From Bradyrhizobium sp. AZCC 1721 (GTDB taxonomy: Bacteria; Pseudomonadota; Alphaproteobacteria; Rhizobiales; Xanthobacteraceae): a stretch of 64,000 bases of DNA. Below the pieces are notes generated by a model, which saw only the letters and a program-made list of their open reading frames with translations, was not told the origin of the DNA and made no database searches. Positions 9,203-18,531 of this stretch are shown piece by piece (the stretch's first letter is position 1; every line of letters begins with the position of its first letter). The position numbers and the translations under genes are program-made. The stretch lies in NCBI RefSeq assembly GCF_036924715.1, contig NZ_JAZHSB010000001.1:496001-560000 (forward strand), read 5' to 3'.

Positions 9203-10282
9203 TCACGCCGCCGCGCCCTGTGCGGCGAGCTGGGCGGCCTGGTGCTCGGTCGTCAACGCGTCGATCAGTTCGCCCAGCGCTTCGCCCGAAATCACCTGCG
9301 GCAATTTGTAGAGCGTCAGGTTGATGCGGTGATCGGTGACGCGGCCCTGCGGGAAATTATAGGTGCGGATGCGCTCGCTTCGGTCGCCGGAGCCGACCTT
9401 CTCCTTGCGGTCTGCGGAGCGCGCGGCATCGGCGCGCTGGCGCTCGGCGTCGTAGATGCGCGAGCGCAGGATGTTCATCGCGGAAGCGCGGTTTTTGTGC
9501 TGCGAGCGGCTGTCCTGCATCATCACCACGATGCCGGTCGGAATGTGCGTGATACGGATCGCGGATTCAGTCTTGTTGACGTGCTGGCCGCCGGCGCCTT
9601 GCGCGCGCATGGTTTCGATCCGCAGATCTTCATTCTTGATGTCGACATCGACATCTTCGACCTCGGGCAGTACCGCCACCGTTGCGGCCGAGGTGTGAAT
9701 CCGCCCCTGTGTTTCCGTGTCGGGCACGCGCTGCACGCGGTGCACGCCGGATTCGAATTTCAGCTTGGCGAACGCGCCGCGGCCCTGCACCTCGGCGATG
9801 ATTTCCTTGTAGCCGCCCACGGTACCTTCCGAGGCCGAGATCACCTCGACCTTCCAGCCCTGCAAGGCGGCAAACCGCTCATACATGCGGAACAGGTCGC
9901 CGGCGAACAACGAGGCCTCGTCGCCGCCGGTGCCGGCGCGGATTTCCAGCATCACGTTGCGGTCGTCCATGGCGTCCTTGGGCAGCAGCGCCACGCGAAT
10001 CCTCTGCTCGAGGTCAGCAACGCGCGCCTGCAGCGTTTCGAGCTCGGCTTCGGCCATGCTGCGGATTTCGGGATCGGTACCGGCATCAGCCAAGAGCGAT
10101 TCGGCGCCCGCAATCTCGGCCCGCGCCGTCCGATACGCCTTGACCGCATCGATCAGCGGATTGAGCTCGGCGAGCTCGCGCGTGATCTGGACGTATTTTT
10201 CCGAATTCACCTGGCCCAGCAACTCGGCCTCGAGCGAGGCATGATGGGCGAGCAGGATATCGAGTTTGGCTTCGGGCAACAT
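9203..10282 (-). CDS. prfA: Peptide chain release factor 1
   Basis: Recognises UAA/UAG at the ribosomal A site and triggers peptide release. The 359 residues show the RF-1 layout: N-terminal coiled-coil domain, [21 protein letters not shown], the peptidyl-release loop [13 protein letters not shown] (GGQ, about 230-232) and [13 protein letters not shown]. The codon-recognition tripeptide region lies before GGQ ([12 protein letters not shown]). The start ATG at 10280-10282 gives [14 protein letters not shown], typical of Rhizobiales; the frame runs further upstream without an RF1-like sequence. The GGQ Gln is the expected target of PrmC encoded next door. Confidence 0.96.
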   Translation of the reverse strand: MLPEAKLDILLAHHASLEAELLGQVNSEKYVQITRELAELNPLIDAVKAYRTARAEIAGAESLLADAGTDPEIRSMAEAELETLQARVADLEQRIRVALLPKDAMDDRNVMLEIRAGTGGDEASLFAGDLFRMYERFAALQGWKVEVISASEGTVGGYKEIIAEVQGRGAFAKLKFESGVHRVQRVPDTETQGRIHTSAATVAVLPEVEDVDVDIKNEDLRIETMRAQGAGGQHVNKTESAIRITHIPTGIVVMMQDSRSQHKNRASAMNILRSRIYDAERQRADAARSADRKEKVGSGDRSERIRTYNFPQGRVTDHRINLTLYKLPQVISGEALGELIDALTTEHQAAQLAAQGAAA

Positions 10283-10338
10283 GGCGTATTTCTCAGGCAG
10301 CGGATACGGAAAGGTGGCGTTGTCGGGACAGAGCCTCG

Positions 10339-12606
10339 CTACAACGACAGCCCCTCGGCTTCCGCGAATTCCGTCAGCTTCTGCCGGATCGAGACGCTGC
10401 CGGCTGGCGCGTCGAGCAGCGGCATCAGGACAGCTTCCGCCTTTTTGGCGTCGAGGTCGAGGATCATCGCCTTGACCGGGCCGTGCGCGGTGGCCGACAG
10501 CGACAGCGAGCGGTAGCCGAGCGCGATCAGCGCCAGCGCGCCGAGCGGCTTTGAGGCCATCTCGCCGCATAGCGAGGCCATCTTCTTCGCAGCTTGCGCT
10601 TTCCGCACGATATCGCGCAGCGCGCGCAGGATCGGCACCGACATGGTGTCGAACCGTTCGGAAACTTTTGCGTTGCCGCGGTCGACCGCAAACAAGAACT
10701 GGAACAGGTCGTTCGAACCGACCGAAACGAAATCGACCTTCTTCAAGAGTTCGTCGAGTTGATAGAGCAGCGCCGGCACTTCCACCATGGTGCCGACGTC
10801 GATACGTTCCGGCAGCGCGTGGCCGTGCTGGCGCAGGTATGTCAGTTCGCGCTCGACAATGGCCTTGGCCTGGTCGAATTCGGCGACATCCGAAATCATC
10901 GGAAACATGATCTTCAGCGCCCGGCCGCCGCCGGCCCGCAGCAGCGCGCGAATCTGGCCGCGCAATAGTCCGGGACGGTCGAGCCCGAGCCGGATCGCAC
11001 GCCAGCCGAGCGCCGGGTTTTCCTCGATCACGGTCTCCATATAGGGCAGCGCCTTGTCGCCGCCAATGTCGAGGGTGCGGAACGTGACCGGCTTGGAACC
11101 GGCGGCGTCCAGCACGGTGCGATAGAGCGCGAGCTGGTCGGAAGCGCGCGGCAGGCTCTGGCCGACCATGAACTGCAGCTCGGTGCGGAACAGCCCGATG
11201 CCGGCGCTGCCGGTGTCGTCGATATGCGGCAGGTCGATGACGAGGCCCGCGTTGATCATCAGTTCGACCGGCTGGCCGTCCTTGGTCACACAGGGTTTGT
11301 CGCGCAGCGCGGCGTACTGCGCCTGCCGCCGCGCGCGAAACCGCACCCGCTCGGCATAGGCCGATTCGATCTCGGCCGAGGGGCGGACATAGATCGAGCC
11401 CGAGGTGCCGTCGACGATGATGGGATCGCCGGGGTCGGCAATGCCGGGCGCGTTCGGGACTTCGCCGACCGCAGGGATTCCGAGCGCGCGCGCCACGATC
11501 GAGACGTGGGAATTCGCGGTGCCTTCCTCCAGCACCAGGCCGCGCAGCCGCTTGCGATCGTAGTCGAGCAGCGCCGCCGGTCCCATCGCGCGCGCGATCA
11601 GAATGGCGTTTTCGGGAAGCTGCTCGCGCGAGGGCGCGTGATCCTGGCCGACCAGTTGCCGCATCAGGCGATGGCCGAGATCTTCCAGGTCGTGCAGGCG
11701 GTCGCGCAGATAAGGATCGGTCGAGCGCAACATGCGCGCACGAGTATCGGACTGCACGCGCTCGACCGCGGCTTCCGCGGTGAGGCCGGTGGCGACCGCC
11801 TCATGCAGCTTGTGCGACCAGCCGTGGTCGTTGGCAAACATCCGGTAGGCTTCCAGCACCTCGCGGTGCTCGCCGCCGTCGGCGACGTCGCCGCGCTCCA
11901 GCATGCGGTCGAGGTCGGCGCGCAGCTTGGTCAGTGCCGCGTCAAGTCGTTTGATTTCCTTCGGCAGGTCTTCGGCGATGTAGTTGGTGATGACGACGCG
12001 CGGCTCGTGCAGCACGACATGGCCGAGCGCGATGCCGTCGGAGAGGATCGCGCCGGTCTTGTGCAGGGAATGCCGCGCCGCCGGTTCCGCGCCGGGCTGC
12101 GCCAGCGCTGCCAGTTCGCCAGAGGCGATCATCTCCGCCAACACCATGGCGGTGGTCTGCAGCGCCTCGACCTCTTCCTCGACATAGGTGCGCTTGGCGC
12201 GGTTCTGCACCACCAGCACGCCGAGGGTGTTGCCGGCGCGCAGGATCGGGACGCCGAGGAACGAATGGTAGATTTCTTCGCCGGTTTCCGGGCGGAACGA
12301 GAACGCCGGATGGCTCTGCGCGTCCGAGAGGTTGAGCGGGCTGGCCTCGCTGGCGACGAGGCCGACGAGACCCTCATGCGCGTTCAGCACGGTGCGGTGC
12401 ACCGCGTCGCGGTTCAGACCCTCGGTGGCGTAAAGCTCGAGCGTGTTATCGATGCGCAGCACGTAGCAGGAGCAGACCTCGGCCACCATGTTGGCCGCGA
12501 TCAACACCACGATCTTGTCCAGGCGTTCCTGCGCCGAGACCTTCTCCGCCATGGTCTCGCGGAGCCGTCTCAACAAGACGCGGGGACCTCCCGACGTGCT
12601 CCGCAT
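10339..12606 (-). CDS. ptsP: PTS enzyme I, nitrogen type (GAF-EI)
   Basis: Phosphoenolpyruvate-protein phosphotransferase that starts the nitrogen PTS phosphorelay (to NPr and EIIA-Ntr), a regulatory rather than sugar-uptake chain. Of 755 residues, about 25-170 form a GAF domain ([40 protein letters not shown]). The phospho-His is in [21 protein letters not shown], and the PEP-binding barrel follows ([47 protein letters not shown]). The start at 12606 is preceded by GGAGG about 10 bases away. It lies between lysC and prfA, a usual rhizobial order. Confidence 0.94.
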   Translation of the reverse strand: MRSTSGGPRVLLRRLRETMAEKVSAQERLDKIVVLIAANMVAEVCSCYVLRIDNTLELYATEGLNRDAVHRTVLNAHEGLVGLVASEASPLNLSDAQSHPAFSFRPETGEEIYHSFLGVPILRAGNTLGVLVVQNRAKRTYVEEEVEALQTTAMVLAEMIASGELAALAQPGAEPAARHSLHKTGAILSDGIALGHVVLHEPRVVITNYIAEDLPKEIKRLDAALTKLRADLDRMLERGDVADGGEHREVLEAYRMFANDHGWSHKLHEAVATGLTAEAAVERVQSDTRARMLRSTDPYLRDRLHDLEDLGHRLMRQLVGQDHAPSREQLPENAILIARAMGPAALLDYDRKRLRGLVLEEGTANSHVSIVARALGIPAVGEVPNAPGIADPGDPIIVDGTSGSIYVRPSAEIESAYAERVRFRARRQAQYAALRDKPCVTKDGQPVELMINAGLVIDLPHIDDTGSAGIGLFRTELQFMVGQSLPRASDQLALYRTVLDAAGSKPVTFRTLDIGGDKALPYMETVIEENPALGWRAIRLGLDRPGLLRGQIRALLRAGGGRALKIMFPMISDVAEFDQAKAIVERELTYLRQHGHALPERIDVGTMVEVPALLYQLDELLKKVDFVSVGSNDLFQFLFAVDRGNAKVSERFDTMSVPILRALRDIVRKAQAAKKMASLCGEMASKPLGALALIALGYRSLSLSATAHGPVKAMILDLDAKKAEAVLMPLLDAPAGSVSIRQKLTEFAEAEGLSL

Positions 12607-12925
12607 GTATCAATATCCTCCCCCGCAAAGCCAGCCCGCCGGGTGGCCGGTCGCTGGCGTGAAACGCACGAAACGCTACGATTATATTCATTCGGCGCCG
12701 CCGCTGGCCACCGATCCAGGCCGAATCGAGATCGCCTTTGGTGCAGTTTGCGGCAACGCACCTCACAGGCCGTATAGCCAATCGAGGCTTGCTTTGCCAA
12801 GCAAAACGCCTGCCAGAAGCAATAACGTGTGGGTCAGGGCCGATGCTGCGCCAGCGAAACGCATGATCCGCCAAACCAAGCCGGTCTGGGATCAGACCAT
12901 GCGCTAAATTTGAGAGAAAATCGTT
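12607..12925. other. lysC-ptsP intergenic region
   Basis: About 320 bases between two co-directional genes. Longer frames here have no recognisable protein features. One small hydrophobic frame on the minus strand (12763-12864) is listed separately. No terminator or promoter stands out. Confidence 0.5.
12763..12864 (-). CDS. Possible 33-residue single-pass membrane peptide
   Basis: An ATG frame reads MRFAGAASALTHTLLLLAGV and continues through LLGKAS to a short WLYGL end before TGA. The first two thirds are a plausible transmembrane helix, and the codons use G/C at third positions like neighbouring genes. No good ribosome site is visible, and such short frames arise by chance, so this is a candidate only. 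Confidence 0.22.
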   Translation of the reverse strand: MRFAGAASALTHTLLLLAGVLLGKASLDWLYGL

Positions 12926-14182
12926 CTAAGTCTGATCGAGCCCGTAGAGCGTGTGCAGCGTGCGCACCGCTAGTTCGGTATAGGCGGCGTCGATCAGCAC
13001 CGAAAACTTGATCTCCGAGGTGGTGATGGCGCGGATATTGATGTTGCGCTCGGACAATGCCTTGAACGCCTTCGCCGCGACGCCGGCATGGCTGCGCATG
13101 CCGCTGCCGATCACCGAGACCTTCGACACGTCGGTGGCGCTGTCGAGCCGGGCATAGCCGATCTTGCCTTTCGACGAGGTGATGGTGTCGCGGGCGCGGT
13201 TATAGTCGGAGGCGGGAACGGTGAAGGTGAGATCGGTGGTCTTGCCGTCTTCGGAGACGTTCTGCACGATCATGTCGACATTGATATTGGCCTCGGCCAG
13301 CGGGCCGAAGATCGCGGCGGCAACGCCCGGCTTATCCTCGATCTGGCGGAGCGAAATCTGGGCTTCGTCCTTGGAGAAGGCGATGCCGGTGACGACGTGG
13401 CTTTCCATCATGATTTCCTCCTCGCTGCAGATCAGCGTGCCCGGCGGTGTGCCGTGCGGGTCGATATCCTCGGGCTTGTCGAAACTGGAACGAACGAACA
13501 CAGGTATGTTGTGCACCATGCCGAGTTCCACCGAGCGCACCTGCAGAACCTTGGCGCCCAGCGAGGCCAGTTCCAACATGTCCTCGAAGGCGATCTTGTC
13601 GAGCCGGCGCGCCTTGGGAACCACCCGCGGATCGGTGGTGTAGACGCCGTCGACGTCGGTATAGATGTCGCAGCGGTCGGCCCGGATGGCGGCGGCGATC
13701 GCCACCGCCGAGGTATCCGAACCGCCGCGCCCGAGCGTGGTGATCCGGTTGGTCTGCGGGTTGATGCCCTGGAAACCGGCAATGACGGCGACTTCCTGGC
13801 GATCCTTGAAGCGAGCGGTGATCTCGCTGCCGTCGATCTCGAGAATCCGCGCCGAGGCGTGAGCGTCGGAGGTCTTGATTGCGATCTGCCAGCCCTGCCA
13901 GGAGCGGGCCTGGATGCCCATGCCCTGCAGCACGATCGCAAGCAGGCCGGCGGTCACCTGTTCGCCGGATGCCACCACGGCGTCATATTCGCGCGCATCA
14001 TGCAGCGGCGAGGCGTCGCGGCACCACTCCACCAACTCGTTGGTCTTGCCGGCCATGGCCGACACGACGACGGCGACGTCGTGCCCGGCGTCGACTTCGC
14101 GCTTGACGTGACGCGCGACGTTGCGGATTCGGTCGATGTTGGCGACGGACGTGCCGCCGAATTTCATCACGAGGCGGCCCAT
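12926..14182 (-). CDS. lysC: Aspartate kinase
   Basis: Phosphorylates L-aspartate, the entry step to lysine, threonine, methionine and diaminopimelate. The 418 residues have the kinase start KFGGTSVANIDRIRNVA (8-24), the central RGGSDTSAVAIAAA and DVDGVYTTDPR motifs and two C-terminal ACT domains (about 265-345, PGVAAAIFGPLAEANINVD; and 350-418, SEKN/ISERNINIRAITTSEIK-like), which bind the feedback effector. It is the first gene of the leftward lysC-ptsP-prfA-prmC run and diverges from the PH-domain gene at 14359. Confidence 0.96.
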   Translation of the reverse strand: MGRLVMKFGGTSVANIDRIRNVARHVKREVDAGHDVAVVVSAMAGKTNELVEWCRDASPLHDAREYDAVVASGEQVTAGLLAIVLQGMGIQARSWQGWQIAIKTSDAHASARILEIDGSEITARFKDRQEVAVIAGFQGINPQTNRITTLGRGGSDTSAVAIAAAIRADRCDIYTDVDGVYTTDPRVVPKARRLDKIAFEDMLELASLGAKVLQVRSVELGMVHNIPVFVRSSFDKPEDIDPHGTPPGTLICSEEEIMMESHVVTGIAFSKDEAQISLRQIEDKPGVAAAIFGPLAEANINVDMIVQNVSEDGKTTDLTFTVPASDYNRARDTITSSKGKIGYARLDSATDVSKVSVIGSGMRSHAGVAAKAFKALSERNINIRAITTSEIKFSVLIDAAYTELAVRTLHTLYGLDQT

Positions 14183-14358
14183 GACGACGCGTGCATTCCC
14201 TGTGAGGATAAGTTAGGTGACCCGCACGGAAAGTGGAGCGCCCGGGCCGAAAGCGGCGTATACATAGCGACGCGGTCCGGGGCAAGCACCCCCGGTTCCG
14301 TTTTCGACCCAAAAGTGACGGAAATTACTGTAGTAGCGGGTTAATTCAGGGCGAGCGT

Positions 14359-14838
14359 ATGGGGCGTTATATCGATGATATCCTGCAGCCCGGCGAGAGG
14401 GTGCTGTATTCGACCAATGCGCACTGGATCTTCTTTTTGCCGGCGATCATCGGCTGGATTATGGCGGGCCTATTCCTGGTGATCTCGGGTATGGTGCCAG
14501 CGGGCTCATCCGTACTGATCTGTCTGTCGCTGGCGGCGATATCAGCCATCGCTGCGTTGTACAAAACGGCCACCGCCTGGTTCCATCGATGGACCACCGA
14601 GACCGACGTCACCAATTTCCGTGTCGTCCACAAGACCGGCTTTGTTCAGCGGCAGACGTTCGAGATGAGTGTGGACAAGGTCGAGAGCGTCGACGTCAAC
14701 CAGAGCATCCTCGGCCGCATCCTCAACTACGGCGACGTAACGGTCTCGGGGGTCGGCGAGGGTGGCAAGACCCTCGACACCATTGCTTCGCCACTGGCGT
14801 TTCGCAATGCCATCACGGCACGACCGGCCGGTACGTAA
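14359..14838 (+). CDS. PH-like (bPH2/YdbS-type) membrane protein
   Basis: A 159-residue protein with two adjacent hydrophobic segments (about 24-46 and 50-70, HWIFFLPAIIGWIMAGLFL and SVLICLSLAAISAIAALY). These are followed by a bacterial PH-2 domain: TTETDVTNFRVVHKTGFVQRQT, then MSVDKVESVDVNQSILGRILNYGDVTVSGVGEG, the diagnostic region. The role of these proteins is poorly defined. ubiG starts 3 bases after its stop, so the two are co-transcribed. The start at 14359 gives MGRYIDDILQPGERVLYS, which aligns with other family members. Confidence 0.85.
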   Translation: MGRYIDDILQPGERVLYSTNAHWIFFLPAIIGWIMAGLFLVISGMVPAGSSVLICLSLAAISAIAALYKTATAWFHRWTTETDVTNFRVVHKTGFVQRQTFEMSVDKVESVDVNQSILGRILNYGDVTVSGVGEGGKTLDTIASPLAFRNAITARPAGT

Positions 14839-14841
14839 CTC

Positions 14842-15600
14842 ATGGCCATGCAGCAAAACGCTTCCGCCGCCACAGGCTCCACCGTCGACCCGGCAGAGGT
14901 CGCGAAATTTTCGAAATTGTCGGAGGAGTGGTGGGACCCCAAGGGCAAGATGGCCCCGCTGCACAAGATCAACCCGCTGCGGCTCGCCTATATCCGCGAC
15001 GCCGCCTGCCGCAAGTTTGAGCGTAACGCCAGGAGCCTGAGTTGCCTCTCGGGCCTGCGTATCCTCGATATCGGTTGCGGCGCTGGCCTGTTATGCGAGC
15101 CTTTGACGCGGCTGGGCGCGCAGGTGATCGGGATCGATCCGTCCGCGACCAATATTGCGGCTGCCAAGCTGCACGCCGACAAGGGGCATCTGTCGATCGA
15201 TTATCGCTGCACCACCGTCGAGCAGATGGACCACCGCGAGCGGTTCGACGTCGTGCTGGCGATGGAAGTGATCGAGCATGTCACCGATGTCGGCGCGTTC
15301 CTCGCCCGCTGCGCGGCGATGGTCAAGCCGGGCGGGATGATGGTGGTCTCGACGCTGAACCGCAACTGGAAGAGCTTTGCGCTCGCGATCGTCGGCGCCG
15401 AATATGTGCTGCGCTGGCTGCCGCGCGGCACCCATCAATGGGACAAGTTCGTCACGCCGGACGAACTCGCCCGGCATCTCGCCAGCAACCGCCTCACCAT
15501 CACCGAGCAGGCCGGCGTGGTCTACAACCCGCTCGCCGACCGATGGAGCATCTCGTCCGACATGGACGTGAACTACATGGTGGTGGCGGAAGGGGTGTGA
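14842..15600 (+). CDS. ubiG: Bifunctional ubiquinone O-methyltransferase
   Basis: Carries out both O-methylations in ubiquinone synthesis (2-polyprenyl-6-hydroxyphenol and 3-demethylubiquinol). The 252 residues contain KFSKLSEEWWDPKGKMAPLHKINPLRLAYI (about 22-51), which is diagnostic for UbiG. The SAM motif follows as ILDIGCGAGLLCEPLTRLGAQVIGIDPS (about 74-101), then MEVIEHV and GGMMVVSTLNRNWKSF. It sits 3 bases after the PH-domain gene. Lying opposite lysC is the common Rhizobiales arrangement. Confidence 0.95.
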   Translation: MAMQQNASAATGSTVDPAEVAKFSKLSEEWWDPKGKMAPLHKINPLRLAYIRDAACRKFERNARSLSCLSGLRILDIGCGAGLLCEPLTRLGAQVIGIDPSATNIAAAKLHADKGHLSIDYRCTTVEQMDHRERFDVVLAMEVIEHVTDVGAFLARCAAMVKPGGMMVVSTLNRNWKSFALAIVGAEYVLRWLPRGTHQWDKFVTPDELARHLASNRLTITEQAGVVYNPLADRWSISSDMDVNYMVVAEGV

Positions 15601-15631
15601 CTGACGGCGGCACTTTTACCGCATCACCAGT

Positions 15632-15751
15632 GTCGTCCCTGCGAACGCAGGGACCCATAACCACCGGCTTACATTGTTGAAGCGCAGCCGTCGCCCCGAG
15701 TGCCCATTACGCCGGCCGCGGCGTATGGGTCCCTGCGTTCGCAGGGACGAC
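15632..15751. repeat. Palindromic repeat, family A, after ubiG
   Basis: A canonical two-arm copy. The left arm is GTCCCTGCGAACGCAGGGAC followed by CCATAACCACCGG. The right arm is GCGGCGTATGGGTCCCTGCG with its self-complement, ending GGGACGAC. The outer arms also pair with each other over about 30 bases. Confidence 0.9.
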
Positions 15752-15853
15752 GGCGTGTTTTTGTGGTATCGCGCAATCCTGTCATGACGCCGGTTCTGTT
15801 GACCTGACGCATCGCGCCCTGCACGGTGCAGCAGCATCCCGCCGGTATTTCCC

Positions 15854-16753
15854 ATGCTCTCCGTCGCCACGCTCTGGATTCCCTTCACCATCATCGCTGC
15901 GCTGGGCCAGGTCGCGCGCAATGCGATGCAGCGGTCGTTGACGGGACCGCTCGGGACCTGGGGCGCGACTAATATCCGTTTCCTGTTCGGCTTTCCGTTC
16001 TCACTGGTCTTCTTTACCTTGGTGGTTGCTTTCACTGGCGACAGCGTGCCGTGGCCGACGGCTGTGTTCTGGCCGTGGCTATTGCTCGGCGCGCTCAGCC
16101 AGATCGTCGCCACCGGCCTGATGCTGCTCGCGATGAACGATCGCTCCTTTGTCGTGACGACGGCCTACCTCAAGACGGAGGCAATCCAGGCCGCGATCTT
16201 CGGCTTCATCTTCCTCGGCGATCATCTGACGCTGCTGAAAGTGGTCGCGATCGTGATCGCGACCGTCGGCGTGGTCATTACCGCGCTGCGGCCGGGCGGC
16301 GAAAAGGGCTTTGCGGAGTTGAAGCCGACCATCATCGGCTTGGTTGCAGCGGGCTGCTTTGCGCTGTCGGCCGTCGGCTTTCGCGGCGCCGTGATTGTGG
16401 TGCCCGGCGTCTCCTTCGTCACTGCAGCGTCTTATACGCTGGTGTTCAGCCTGTTTGTGCAGACGCTGGTGTTGACGGTCTATCTGCTCGCCCGCGCGCC
16501 TGATGTGCTCAAGGCGATCCTCGGACTGTGGCGGCCCTCAATGCTCGCGGGCTTCATGGGCGCATTCGCCTCGCAATTCTGGTTTCTGGCGCTTGCGCTG
16601 ACGGCGGCGGCCAATGTGCGCACGCTGGCGCTGGTCGAGGTGCTGTTCGCGCAGGCCGTGTCGTATTATTCGTTCAAGCAGCCGATGTCGGCGCGCGAAC
16701 TGTCGGGAATCGTGTTGATCGTGGTGGGCGTCGCGCTGCTGGTGGCGGTGTGA
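15854..16753 (+). CDS. EamA/DMT-family transporter
   Basis: A 299-residue integral membrane protein with ten hydrophobic segments in two EamA repeats. The first repeat ends near FGFIFLGDHLTLLKVVAIVIATVGVVITAL (about 116-145), and the second ends with the typical FAQAVSYYSFKQPMSARELSGIVLIVVGVALL. The substrate is unknown. It is unlike the other EamA protein at 3000-3869 and does not look like a recent duplicate. It is flanked by a family A and a family B palindromic repeat. Confidence 0.82.
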   Translation: MLSVATLWIPFTIIAALGQVARNAMQRSLTGPLGTWGATNIRFLFGFPFSLVFFTLVVAFTGDSVPWPTAVFWPWLLLGALSQIVATGLMLLAMNDRSFVVTTAYLKTEAIQAAIFGFIFLGDHLTLLKVVAIVIATVGVVITALRPGGEKGFAELKPTIIGLVAAGCFALSAVGFRGAVIVVPGVSFVTAASYTLVFSLFVQTLVLTVYLLARAPDVLKAILGLWRPSMLAGFMGAFASQFWFLALALTAAANVRTLALVEVLFAQAVSYYSFKQPMSARELSGIVLIVVGVALLVAV

Positions 16754-16768
16754 GAATTTTGCTCCAAC

Positions 16769-16852
16769 CGTCATTGCGAGCGAAGCGAAGCAATCCATTG
16801 CGCAACAAGTTGAAAGCTGGATTGCTTCGTCGCTTCGCTCCTCGCAATGACG
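16769..16852. repeat. Palindromic repeat, family B
   Basis: The left arm is CGTCATTGCGAGCGAAGCGA, running on to AGCAATCCA. The right arm is its reverse complement with small changes (TGGATTGCTTCG ... CTCGCAATGACG), enclosing about 20 bases. A second copy is at 63129-63250. It lies between the convergent EamA and DUF1178 genes. Confidence 0.8.
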
Positions 16853-16873
16853 AGGGACTTGGCACGCTCCGCA

Positions 16874-17344
16874 TCAATTCCTATCTTCCGGCAGCACCGG
16901 CAGCGGGGAGACCTCGACGCCTTCGTCGATCAGCGCGCGCGCCTCATCCGGCGTGGCCTCGCCGTAGATCGGGCGGTGCTCGATATCGCCGTAATGCATC
17001 TTGCGCGCTTCGTTGGGGAAGCGCTCGCCGACATTGTCGGCATTCTTGACGATGTGATCGCGCAATTCCTTCAGCTTGGCGCGCAGCTCGCGCTCCTGCG
17101 CCATCAACAGCGGCGTCGATTCTGATCCGGTTGCTTCCGCAGGCGCGGTCGGCGCGGGCGCGGCTTGCTCGCGGCCCTTCTTGCTGACGATCTGTGGAGC
17201 CATGATGGCGCGTTCGACCTTGACCGAGCCGCAATTCGGGCAGCTCACCAGTCTGCGCTTTTCCTGGGTCTCGTAAGCCGCGGAGCTTTGAAACCAGCTT
17301 TCGAAAGCATGGCCCTTCTCGCAGCGAAGGTTGTAGCGGATCAT
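16874..17344 (-). CDS. DUF1178 family protein
   Basis: A 156-residue protein of unknown function. It begins MIRYNLRCEKGHAFESWFQSS and has the paired cysteines of a small zinc ribbon (Cys8, then CPNCGS near residues 35-40). SGTPLL-like and AKLKELRDHIVKNADNVGERFPNEARKMHYGDIEHRPIYGEAT (about 91-133) form the conserved C-terminal block. Its ATG overlaps the stop of the nitrilase gene by 4 bases (ATGA), so it is translationally coupled in the comF-grxC-nitrilase-DUF1178 operon. Confidence 0.88.
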   Translation of the reverse strand: MIRYNLRCEKGHAFESWFQSSAAYETQEKRRLVSCPNCGSVKVERAIMAPQIVSKKGREQAAPAPTAPAEATGSESTPLLMAQERELRAKLKELRDHIVKNADNVGERFPNEARKMHYGDIEHRPIYGEATPDEARALIDEGVEVSPLPVLPEDRN

Positions 17345-18219
17345 GCCGAGCCCCGGACCAGGTGCAGATGCTCGGGGCCCGCCTTGGGATCGGCAATGCC
17401 GAAGCGCCTGCCATGCTGCAGCGACGGCACGGCTCTCCGAGCCGTCTCGACCCTGGATGTGTCGATCTTGGCGAGGAACACGCCGGGCTCGACGCCGCCC
17501 TCGGCGAGGATCTCGCCCCAGGGGTCGATGATCAGTGAATGCCCGTAGGTCTCGCGCTTGTTCTCATGCATGCCGCCCTGCGCCGCGGCGAACACGAAGC
17601 AGCCGGTCTCGATGGCGCGGGCGCGCAATAGCGTGTGCCAATGTGCCTCGCCGGTTTTCCTGGTGAAGGCCGAGGGCACGGTGAGGAACGACGCGCCGGC
17701 CTCGGCCAGCGCGCGATAGAGCGCCGGAAACCGCACGTCGTAGCAGATCGTCAGCCCGATCCGCCCCCACGGCAGATCGGAAATCACGGCAGTTTCGCCC
17801 GGCTGGTAGTTGGCGGATTCGCGATAGCTCTCGCCGCCGGGCAGGTCGATATCGAACATGTGGATCTTGTCGTAGCTGGCGAGCAAATTACCGTCGGGCC
17901 CGATCAGAAACGAGCGGTTGACGGCGCGCTCGGGCGAGAAGCGCAGCGCCAGCGAGCCGATGTGAAGATAAATCTTCAGCTCCGCGGCCAGCGCGCGATA
18001 GGCTTTCAGCGAGGGGTCGTCTGCTTCCGATGCAAGATGCTCGAACAGCGCCTTGCGGTTCAGTTGCATCATGTTGCTCACCTCGGGCGTGAGCACGTAG
18101 TCGGCGCCTTGCGCTGCGGCCTCGCGGATCAGGTTGATGCCCTGTTCGAGGCTCGGTTCGGGCAGCAGCCCGGTGCGCATCTGCACCATGGCAGCGGTGA
18201 AGGTGGAACCGGCGCTCAT
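17341..18219 (-). CDS. Nitrilase-superfamily amidohydrolase, probable deaminated-glutathione amidase
   Basis: A 292-residue carbon-nitrogen hydrolase with the Glu-Lys-Cys triad: Glu in VLTPEVSNMM (about 44), Lys in YDKIHMFDIDL (about 116) and Cys in GLTICYDVRFPALYRALAEAGA (about 151-172, Cys155 or close). The DIDLPGGESYRES loop and EAHWHTLLRARAIE are typical of the Nit1/NIT2 branch, which repairs deaminated glutathione; this assignment is from family likeness. It overlaps grxC upstream and DUF1178 downstream by ATGA junctions, and the pairing with a glutaredoxin fits a glutathione-related role. Confidence 0.85.
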   Translation of the reverse strand: MSAGSTFTAAMVQMRTGLLPEPSLEQGINLIREAAAQGADYVLTPEVSNMMQLNRKALFEHLASEADDPSLKAYRALAAELKIYLHIGSLALRFSPERAVNRSFLIGPDGNLLASYDKIHMFDIDLPGGESYRESANYQPGETAVISDLPWGRIGLTICYDVRFPALYRALAEAGASFLTVPSAFTRKTGEAHWHTLLRARAIETGCFVFAAAQGGMHENKRETYGHSLIIDPWGEILAEGGVEPGVFLAKIDTSRVETARRAVPSLQHGRRFGIADPKAGPEHLHLVRGSA

Positions 18220-18488
18220 GAGGGGGCCTTTTCTCCCGCCAGCAAAGCGTCGAGCTTGCCCGCGCGGTCCAGTGCATAAAGCTCGTCACAGCCGCCGACA
18301 TGGGTTTTGCCGATGAAGATCTGAGGGAAGGTCGAACCGTGGCCCGCGCGGTCGTACATCTGCTCGCGATAGCCCGGGTCGGTGGCCACGTTCAGTTCGG
18401 TGAACGCGGCGCTCTTGCGCGTCAGCAGCGATTTGGCTGCGGTGCAGTAGCCGCAGCCGGGGCGGGTATAGATTTCAATGGCAGTCAT
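18216..18488 (-). CDS. grxC: Glutaredoxin 3
   Basis: A small thiol-disulfide oxidoreductase that uses glutathione as reductant. It has 90 residues, the family length. The dithiol active site is CGYC in YTRPGCGYCTAAKSLL (Cys12/Cys15 region), with the cis-Pro glutathione site TFPQIFIG and the GG-C-D motif HVGGCDELY. The start ATG at 18486-18488 gives MTAIEIYTRPGCGYC. The frame extends upstream, but that stretch does not resemble glutaredoxin. It overlaps the nitrilase gene by 4 bases. Confidence 0.95.
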   Translation of the reverse strand: MTAIEIYTRPGCGYCTAAKSLLTRKSAAFTELNVATDPGYREQMYDRAGHGSTFPQIFIGKTHVGGCDELYALDRAGKLDALLAGEKAPS

Positions 18489-18531
18489 GGCGCGCTCTGA
18501 TTGGCAAGTCTTTGAATTACAAGTCTTTGAA

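Noticed and set aside
10283..10570. N-terminal extension of prfA
   Set aside because: Overlaps the 3' end of ptsP in another frame and lacks RF1-like sequence; the start at MLPEAK matches the family.
11224..12777. 517-codon plus-strand frame inside ptsP
   Set aside because: Antisense shadow of the PtsP coding sequence, without any recognisable motif.
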